From Actinomycetes bacterium (GTDB taxonomy: Bacteria; Actinomycetota; Acidimicrobiia; Acidimicrobiales; Acidimicrobiaceae), in the NCBI GenBank assembly GCA_021823385.1, contig JAKAOC010000193.1, positions 1-5,606 on the forward strand: 5,606 nucleotides of DNA, given 5' to 3'. The notes below the pieces were generated by a model. The model did not search any database, had not been told where the DNA came from, and saw only the letters and a program-made list of their open reading frames with translations. The translations under genes were made by a program, and so were the position numbers. Shown here in pieces: positions 1-5,606 of the stretch (position 1 is its first letter; the number at the start of each line of letters is the position of its first letter).

Positions 1-1
1 G

Positions 2-328
2 GTTTCGCTGCTTCATTCGGTGGTGGCCATGGCGGTGGGCACACTGCTGGCCGGAAGCTTCGTGGCCCCGCTGAACACCACGCGGGCCTTGGCGATGCAG
101 TCCCTGGTGTCCAAGGCGCAGAAGTCCGAGGGCTTCGGAGCCTTGTACGGCTCCTACTCGATCGGCTTTGCGGCTGTGGGCATCGCGCTTGGTCTCCTGG
201 GGACCATTTTCAGGGCTGCGGACATACTGCTGGTGATGACTTCGCTCTCGATTGCCGTGGCGGCCTACCTGATCGCCGTGCGCCCCAACCGCGGAGTTTC
301 CGCGCTACGGCTGCGCCGCGCCGCCTGA
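2..328 (+). CDS. MFS transporter, C-terminal fragment (5' end outside window)
   Basis: This is the last 108 residues of an integral membrane transporter. The reading frame is open from base 2 to a TGA stop, so the gene begins before the window; the internal GTG at 20 is not taken as the real start. Three hydrophobic stretches separated by short polar loops are visible, consistent with TM10 to TM12 of a 12-helix major facilitator superfamily protein: roughly residues 1-23, 44-70 (containing GALYGSYSIGFAAVGIALG) and 73-93. The loop APLNTTRALAMQSLV followed by EGFGALYGSYSIGF is what I expect between TM10 and TM11 of MFS drug or sugar efflux proteins. A short basic tail (RPNRG...LRLRRAA) fits a cytoplasmic C-terminus. 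The substrate cannot be inferred from this part. The gene converges on thiD and is probably unrelated to thiamine synthesis, although transport of a thiamine precursor cannot be excluded. Confidence 0.75.
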   Translation, partial: VSLLHSVVAMAVGTLLAGSFVAPLNTTRALAMQSLVSKAQKSEGFGALYGSYSIGFAAVGIALGLLGTIFRAADILLVMTSLSIAVAAYLIAVRPNRGVSALRLRRAA

Positions 329-336
329 GGAGGCGC
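318..336. terminator. possible bidirectional hairpin between convergent genes
   Basis: GCGCC at 318-322 pairs with GGCGC at 332-336. An inner CC/GG pair (324-325 with 329-330) closes a three-base TGA loop after one G.A mismatch. The loop is the stop codon of the transporter gene. The hairpin sits exactly at the convergent junction with thiD and could serve either strand, but no T-run follows on either side, so an intrinsic terminator is only weakly supported. Confidence 0.25.
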
Positions 337-353
337 CCCGGCTTTGTGACGCG

Positions 354-1172
354 TCAGTACTGCTTTTCCGCCCAGTTGAGGTGGTCCAGCGGCCCCGGCC
401 CGTGGCCCAACCCCCAGGAGGCCGAACCGGCGATGGCGCGGCTCGTGTAGATCTTGGCCGCCTGCGCCGCCTCCTCCAGAGTTCGTCCCCGGGCGAGGTG
501 GGCCGCCATCGCGGAGGAGAAGGTGCACCCGGTGCCGTGCACGTTCACGGTGCTGATGCGCCGCGCACGAAGGTAGGAGAGGTTGCTCCCATCGAACAGC
601 ACGTCGATGGAGTCATGCCCGCTCAGGTGTCCACCCTTCAGGTAGACGTATTGGCTCCCGAAGGAATGCAGGGCTTTGGCCGCCGCGACCATGTCCGGGA
701 GGTTCTCGATTGCCATCCCGGTCAAGGCCTGTGCCTCGAAGAGGTTCGGCGTGATCACCAGCGCAACTTTGGCGAGCCGGTCCCGGTATGCCGCCACGAT
801 GTCCTGCTCGCTCAGACGGTCGCCGCTCGCGGCGATCATGACCGGATCTACGACCAGCCGGGGGAGGTCGCCATTTTCCGCGAACGAGAGGACCACTTCC
901 AGAAGCTCGACGGATCCGAGCATGCCGGTCTTGACCGCGCGAACCTGGAAGTCCGCCAAGATGGCATGGATTTGGGCGGCAAGCATTTCGGGGCTGGTCA
1001 AATCGACCGCGGAGACGCCCTTGGTGTTCTGGGCGGTAAGTGCCGTGATGGCGGTGGTGCCGAATACGCCGTTCGCGGCGAAGGATTTGAGGTCAGCCTG
1101 AATTCCCGCCCCGCCGCCCGAGTCGGAACCGGCGATCGTCATTGCCACCGGGGGTGTCCTTGGTATTGCCAT
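354..1172 (-). CDS. thiD: ThiD, hydroxymethylpyrimidine / phosphomethylpyrimidine kinase
   Basis: This 272-residue cytoplasmic ribokinase-fold enzyme phosphorylates 4-amino-5-hydroxymethyl-2-methylpyrimidine (HMP) and then HMP-phosphate to HMP-diphosphate, the pyrimidine donor for thiamine phosphate synthase. Visible motifs in order are TIAGSDSGGGAGIQADLK (12-29, the family's N-terminal signature), ALTAQNTKGV (44-53), KTGML (81-85), DPVM (109-112), TPNLFEAQALTG (141-152), LKGGHL (178-183) and the anion-hole/catalytic loop GTGC (213-216). The C-terminus GLGHGPGPLDH is also typical, and the length matches stand-alone ThiD. The frame stays open 128 codons further upstream through the end of thiG. 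I chose the ATG at 1172 because it puts about ten residues before TIAGSD, as in the family, and because a strong GAGGAGGT Shine-Dalgarno lies 10 bases upstream (1183-1190). It is the last gene of the thi operon, 139 bases after thiG, and no ThiE domain is fused to it. A pyridoxal-kinase-like role is less likely given the neighbours. Confidence 0.94.
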   Translation of the reverse strand: MAIPRTPPVAMTIAGSDSGGGAGIQADLKSFAANGVFGTTAITALTAQNTKGVSAVDLTSPEMLAAQIHAILADFQVRAVKTGMLGSVELLEVVLSFAENGDLPRLVVDPVMIAASGDRLSEQDIVAAYRDRLAKVALVITPNLFEAQALTGMAIENLPDMVAAAKALHSFGSQYVYLKGGHLSGHDSIDVLFDGSNLSYLRARRISTVNVHGTGCTFSSAMAAHLARGRTLEEAAQAAKIYTSRAIAGSASWGLGHGPGPLDHLNWAEKQY

Positions 1173-1182
1173 CGGTCCCCCT

Positions 1183-1190
1183 ACCTCCTC
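1183..1190 (-). promoter_or_regulatory. strong Shine-Dalgarno of thiD (decides the start)
   Basis: Read on the minus strand this is GAGGAGGT, close to a full match to the 16S anti-SD. It sits 10 bases before the ATG at 1172. It supports that ATG over the much longer open frame and over the in-frame GTG and TTG codons just upstream. Confidence 0.75.
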
Positions 1191-1286
1191 GTCGTCCTGC
1201 CACAACTTGGGGACCACGTCGATGGCGCACGCAGGCGCAGGCAGACGCGACCCACCACGAATGGTACCGGCGGGCGGACCACAAAT

Positions 1287-3475
<2,189 letters not shown>

Positions 3476-3490
3476 GGTCCCACAGCCTAC

Positions 3491-3507
3491 GCCGGTGAGC
3501 CGCCGGC
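3491..3507 (-). promoter_or_regulatory. short hairpin in the thiO leader
   Basis: GCCGG (3491-3495) and CCGGC (3503-3507) form a 5-bp GC stem with a 7-base loop, ending 15 bases before the thiO ATG. It would lie in the 5' leader of the thi mRNA, next to the weak ribosome binding site. A structural or attenuating role is only a possibility; short GC stems are common in DNA of this composition. Confidence 0.25.
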
Positions 3508-3515
3508 ATATAACC

Positions 3516-3551
3516 CGCAGGCAGGGGAGCTAAAGGGTGCTTTTGCCTGCG
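3516..3551. repeat. 8-bp perfect inverted repeat in the divergent control region
   Basis: CGCAGGCA (3516-3523) is the exact inverse complement of TGCCTGCG (3544-3551), separated by 20 bases. It lies in the middle of the 177-base gap between the divergent thiO and acyl-CoA ligase genes, adjacent to the only AT-rich patch of the gap (ATATAA, 3508-3513). It could be a two-half-site operator shared by both genes or an RNA stem in either transcript. I cannot name a regulator family that recognises it. Confidence 0.4.
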
Positions 3552-3616
3552 AGGTCGGTCCGGCGCGCGTAAGAATGAAGACAGGCGCAGGCCAGTAACG
3601 AGCCGAGCGCACGGAC

Positions 3617-3635
3617 GCCGTCGCTGCCGGACGGC
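3617..3635 (+). promoter_or_regulatory. hairpin in the leader of the acyl-CoA ligase
   Basis: GCCGTC (3617-3622) pairs perfectly with GACGGC (3630-3635) across a 7-base loop. The stem ends six bases before the ligase Shine-Dalgarno, so it leaves the ribosome site free. Its function is unknown and it may be incidental. Confidence 0.25.
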
Positions 3636-3641
3636 AAGTGA

Positions 3642-3647
3642 AAGGGG
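3642..3647 (+). promoter_or_regulatory. Shine-Dalgarno deciding the ligase start
   Basis: AAGGGG lies five bases before the GTG at 3653. The GTG at 3638 has only a poor CGGACGG-like sequence ahead of it, and the ATG at 3665 would be 17 bases away, too far. This favours GTG 3653. Confidence 0.55.
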
Positions 3648-3652
3648 TCACT

Positions 3653-5281
3653 GTGAAAAGCACTATGCAGGATTCGTGGCTGTCGGTCACCTCTCTTCTC
3701 CGCCACGGACTCTTTCTCTATCCCGACTCCAAGGTGATCACCTACGACGGCACCCAGGGCTCTGAGAAGTCCTTCGCGGAGGTGGGTGCCAGGGCCGCCC
3801 AACTCGCCCACGCGCTGGGGGAGCTCGGGGTCGGCCGGGACGACAGGGTCGGCACCTTCTGCTTCAACCACAACCAGCACTTAGAGGCCTACCTTGCCGT
3901 GCCGGCCATGGGCTCGGTCCTGCACACCCTCAATGTCCGGCTCTTCTCCGGCCAGCTCGAGTTCGTGATCAAAGATGCCGAGGACAAGGTGATCATCGCC
4001 GACGCCGTGGTGCTGCCGCTGCTGACCAAGGTGCTGGGCGAGTGCAAGACAGTGGAGACGGTGGTGGTGGTGGGGGACTTCGACGCCGCCGCGCTCGCCC
4101 CGGCCCACTATCGGCTGCTCTCCTACGAGGAGTTCATCGCGGGCCGGCCCACCACCTATGACTGGGTGGAGCCCGACGCCGAGACCGACGCGGCAGCCAT
4201 GTGCTATACCAGCGGCACCACGGGCAATCCCAAGGGGGTCGTCTATTCCCACCGCTCGACTTGGCTGCATTCCCAGGCGGTGACCAGCTCCGCTTCGCTG
4301 GGGCTGACAACAGCGGACCGGGCGCTGGTGGTGGTGCCGATGTTCCACGCGAATGCCTGGGGAATCCCGTATGCCGCTTGGATGGTCGGGGCGGACATGG
4401 TGATGCCCGGCCGGTTCCTGCAGGCCGCCCCGCTGGCGTGGATGTTCACCAACCTCAAGCCGACCCTTGCCTCAGGCGTGCCTGTCATCTGGAACGACCT
4501 CCTCCACTATGCCGAGGAGAACCCGGTGGACTTCTCCTCGCTGCGGCTGCTCTCCGGCGGGGGTTCCGCAGTGCCGCGCGCGCTCATCGAGGCGTTCCGG
4601 GACGAATACTCCATCAACCTGGTTCAGGGCTGGGGCATGACCGAGACGTCGCCGGTCTGCACGCTGGCCATACCACCGCTCGGAACCCCGCCGGAGCGGG
4701 AGATCGAGTACCAGGTGACGGCCGGCCGGCCCCTGGCCGGTGTGGCGCTCCGCATCGTCGATGCAGATGGGAACGTCGCGCCCAACGACGGGCAGGCACT
4801 GGGCGAGATAGAAGTCAGCGGACCGTGGATCACCGGCAGCTACTACAAGGACCTGCACGCCGAGGCTTTCGACGACGGCTGGTTGCGCACGGGCGACATG
4901 GGGACGCTCGACGCCGAGGGCTACCTGCGCATCGTCGACCGCACCAAGGACGTGATCAAGTCAGGTGGCGAATGGATCTCCTCGGTGGAGCTGGAGAACG
5001 CGCTCATGGCGCATCCCTTGGTCTTCGAGGCCGCCGTGGTGGGGGTTCCCGACGAGAAGTGGGACGAGCGTCCCCTGGCCTGCATAGTGGTCAAGCCCGG
5101 CGCCACGCTGAGCGCCGCGGAGCTCTCGAAGTTCCTGCTCGACCGAGTGGCGCGCTGGTGGCTGCCGGAGCGTTGGACCTTCGTGGAGGAGATCCCCAAG
5201 ACCTCGGTGGGCAAGTTCGACAAGAAGGTGCTGCGCAACCTATACGCGGAGGACAAGCTGAGTGTAACCAGGGTGGATTAG
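3653..5281 (+). CDS. AlkK-type medium/long-chain fatty-acyl-CoA ligase (AMP-forming)
   Basis: This 542-residue cytoplasmic adenylate-forming enzyme activates a carboxylic acid with ATP to an acyl-AMP and transfers it to coenzyme A. The P-loop TSGTTGNPKG is at 186-195, with the VPMFHANAWG block following. GWGMTETSP is at 326-334, and WLRTGD (410-415, D415 contacting the AMP ribose) leads to the hinge region DRTKDVIKSGGEWIS (429-443). The catalytic lysine of the C-terminal lid is K521 in SVGKFDKKVLR. The overall sequence, including LHTLNVRLF, KGVVYSHRS and KWDERPLA, resembles Pseudomonas AlkK, a medium-chain acyl-CoA synthetase of about the same length; chain-length preference cannot be read off. 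Start options are GTG 3638, GTG 3653 and ATG 3665 in one frame. I chose 3653 for its AAGGGG five bases upstream, although homologues often begin near MQD, which fits 3665. It is divergent from thiO, and the likely role is fatty-acid degradation or lipid remodelling. Confidence 0.93.
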   Translation: MKSTMQDSWLSVTSLLRHGLFLYPDSKVITYDGTQGSEKSFAEVGARAAQLAHALGELGVGRDDRVGTFCFNHNQHLEAYLAVPAMGSVLHTLNVRLFSGQLEFVIKDAEDKVIIADAVVLPLLTKVLGECKTVETVVVVGDFDAAALAPAHYRLLSYEEFIAGRPTTYDWVEPDAETDAAAMCYTSGTTGNPKGVVYSHRSTWLHSQAVTSSASLGLTTADRALVVVPMFHANAWGIPYAAWMVGADMVMPGRFLQAAPLAWMFTNLKPTLASGVPVIWNDLLHYAEENPVDFSSLRLLSGGGSAVPRALIEAFRDEYSINLVQGWGMTETSPVCTLAIPPLGTPPEREIEYQVTAGRPLAGVALRIVDADGNVAPNDGQALGEIEVSGPWITGSYYKDLHAEAFDDGWLRTGDMGTLDAEGYLRIVDRTKDVIKSGGEWISSVELENALMAHPLVFEAAVVGVPDEKWDERPLACIVVKPGATLSAAELSKFLLDRVARWWLPERWTFVEEIPKTSVGKFDKKVLRNLYAEDKLSVTRVD

Positions 5282-5316
5282 CGCCTCTGGGGCCGGACTT
5301 GGCAAGCTACACTCGG

Positions 5317-5337
5317 CCTCCGGGAAGAGCCCGGAGG
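5317..5337 (+). terminator. 8-bp hairpin: ligase terminator and/or RBS-sequestering stem
   Basis: CCTCCGGG (5317-5324) pairs perfectly with CCCGGAGG (5330-5337) around an AAGAG loop. It lies 36 bases after the ligase stop, in the right place for a terminator, but no T-run follows. Its 3' arm contains GGAGG (5333-5337), the Shine-Dalgarno for the ATG at 5343. If the stem forms in an mRNA that includes the small gene, it would hide that gene's ribosome site. Confidence 0.5.
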
Positions 5338-5342
5338 TGCGG

Positions 5343-5552
5343 ATGCTTGCAAAGTCGGATCTCGAGTCGCCTATGGCCGCTCTCGAATCGCTCATCGAGA
5401 GCTTCGAGGAGCTGGGGTATCGCCACCTCCTCGGGGCCGAGCCGGCCGAGGTGGAGCGCACTGTGCAGCGCGAAAAGGCCCTGGCCAAGGTGGTTCGAGC
5501 GCTGGCAAAGGCGCGGCGGGACCTTGAGGCCCTTAGCGATATCTGTGATTGA
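5343..5552 (+). CDS. small charged helical protein, unknown function
   Basis: I do not recognise this 69-residue protein. It is rich in Glu, Ala, Leu, Arg and Lys, has no membrane segment or signal peptide, and appears almost wholly alpha-helical. Residues 10-26 and 36-66 have hydrophobic residues spaced in heptad-like fashion (VERTVQREKALAKVVRALAK, then RRDLEAL), suggesting a helical hairpin or short coiled coil. There is a single Cys, next to the C-terminus. Reality as a gene is supported by an ATG five bases after GGAGG (5333-5337) and by G/C at the third position in about 52 of 69 codons, in keeping with neighbouring genes. An in-frame GTG at 5337 would add two residues but overlaps the Shine-Dalgarno. 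It is 61 bases downstream of the ligase on the same strand, so co-transcription is possible unless the intervening hairpin terminates. It might be a small regulatory or scaffold protein, but that is speculation. Confidence 0.6.
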   Translation: MLAKSDLESPMAALESLIESFEELGYRHLLGAEPAEVERTVQREKALAKVVRALAKARRDLEALSDICD

Positions 5553-5559
5553 GGCCGCA

Positions 5560-5577
5560 GCCGGGTAATGATCCGGC
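5560..5577 (+). terminator. possible terminator hairpin after the small gene
   Basis: GCCGGGT (5560-5566) pairs with ATCCGGC (5571-5577), seven pairs including one G.T wobble, around an AATG loop. It starts eight bases after the small gene's stop codon. No T-run follows, so it is a GC hairpin of uncertain strength. Nothing else is recognisable in the remaining bases to the window end. Confidence 0.35.
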
Positions 5578-5606
5578 GGGAACCTCGGGATCGGGAGGCG
5601 GGAAAG

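Noticed and set aside
3506..3536. Possible thiO promoter with TTATAT (3513-3508, minus strand) as -10.
   Set aside because: TTATAT fits the -10 consensus poorly, and the sequence about 17 bases upstream (CCTTTA or neighbours) does not resemble a -35. The AT-rich patch is notable but not enough to call a promoter.
3543..3576. Possible ligase promoter TTGCCT ... TAAGAA on the plus strand.
   Set aside because: The spacing is 21 bases, too long for a standard promoter, and the -10 match is modest.
3476..3652. Search for a transfer RNA, small RNA or transposon end in the divergent gap.
   Set aside because: I see no tRNA-like cloverleaf, terminal repeats or target duplications; only short GC inverted repeats are present.
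5240..5488. Minus-strand 82-codon frame overlapping the small 69-residue gene.
   Set aside because: The plus-strand frame has a well-placed Shine-Dalgarno and host-like third-position G/C. The minus-strand frame is Ser/Arg-rich, and I see no supported start for it.
4201..5568. Plus-strand open frame of 455 codons in another frame of the acyl-CoA ligase, reaching into the small gene.
   Set aside because: The translation is Arg/Gly/Ala-rich without motifs, while the ligase frame has all catalytic motifs in order. It is a shadow.

Overview
The window is a GC-rich bacterial segment with tightly packed genes and strong G/C preference at third codon positions. Its best taxonomic clue is ThiG, whose sequence is of the actinobacterial type: its C-terminal half carries [12 protein letters not shown] and ends in [12 protein letters not shown]...ASSP. 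I therefore read the source as a member of the Actinomycetota or a close relative. This is inference from remembered family sequences, not from a search.

Layout from left to right. (1) Positions 2-328 (+) hold the C-terminal end of a major facilitator superfamily transporter cut by the window edge. It converges on the next operon across a 25-base gap containing a small GC-rich hairpin. (2) Positions 354-3475 (-) form a thiamine biosynthesis operon transcribed leftwards in the order thiO, thiS, thiG, thiD. ThiO oxidises glycine to iminoacetate (dehydroglycine). ThiS supplies the sulfur as a C-terminal thiocarboxylate. ThiG uses these with 1-deoxy-D-xylulose 5-phosphate to build the thiazole phosphate. 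ThiD phosphorylates hydroxymethylpyrimidine to its diphosphate for later coupling. thiO and thiS overlap by four bases (TTGA), thiS and thiG are 41 bases apart, and thiD follows a 139-base gap with a credible internal promoter. thiC, thiE and thiF are not in the window. (3) Positions 3476-3652 are a divergent control region with several inverted repeats. I find no complete TPP riboswitch there, only a partial look-alike of its 3' half. (4) Positions 3653-5281 (+) encode an AlkK-type fatty-acyl-CoA ligase with all adenylate-forming motifs intact. (5) Positions 5343-5552 (+) encode a small charged 69-residue protein of unknown function. Its ribosome binding site lies in the 3' arm of a strong 8-bp hairpin that may also terminate the ligase transcript. 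A second hairpin follows this gene at the right edge.

The thiazole genes form one coherent pathway module. The divergent ligase and the small protein have no evident link to thiamine. I found no mobile element, CRISPR array, tRNA or rRNA, and no convincing previously undescribed system. The points most worth checking are the control region upstream of thiO, the hairpin-embedded start of the small gene, and the TTG start of thiS.
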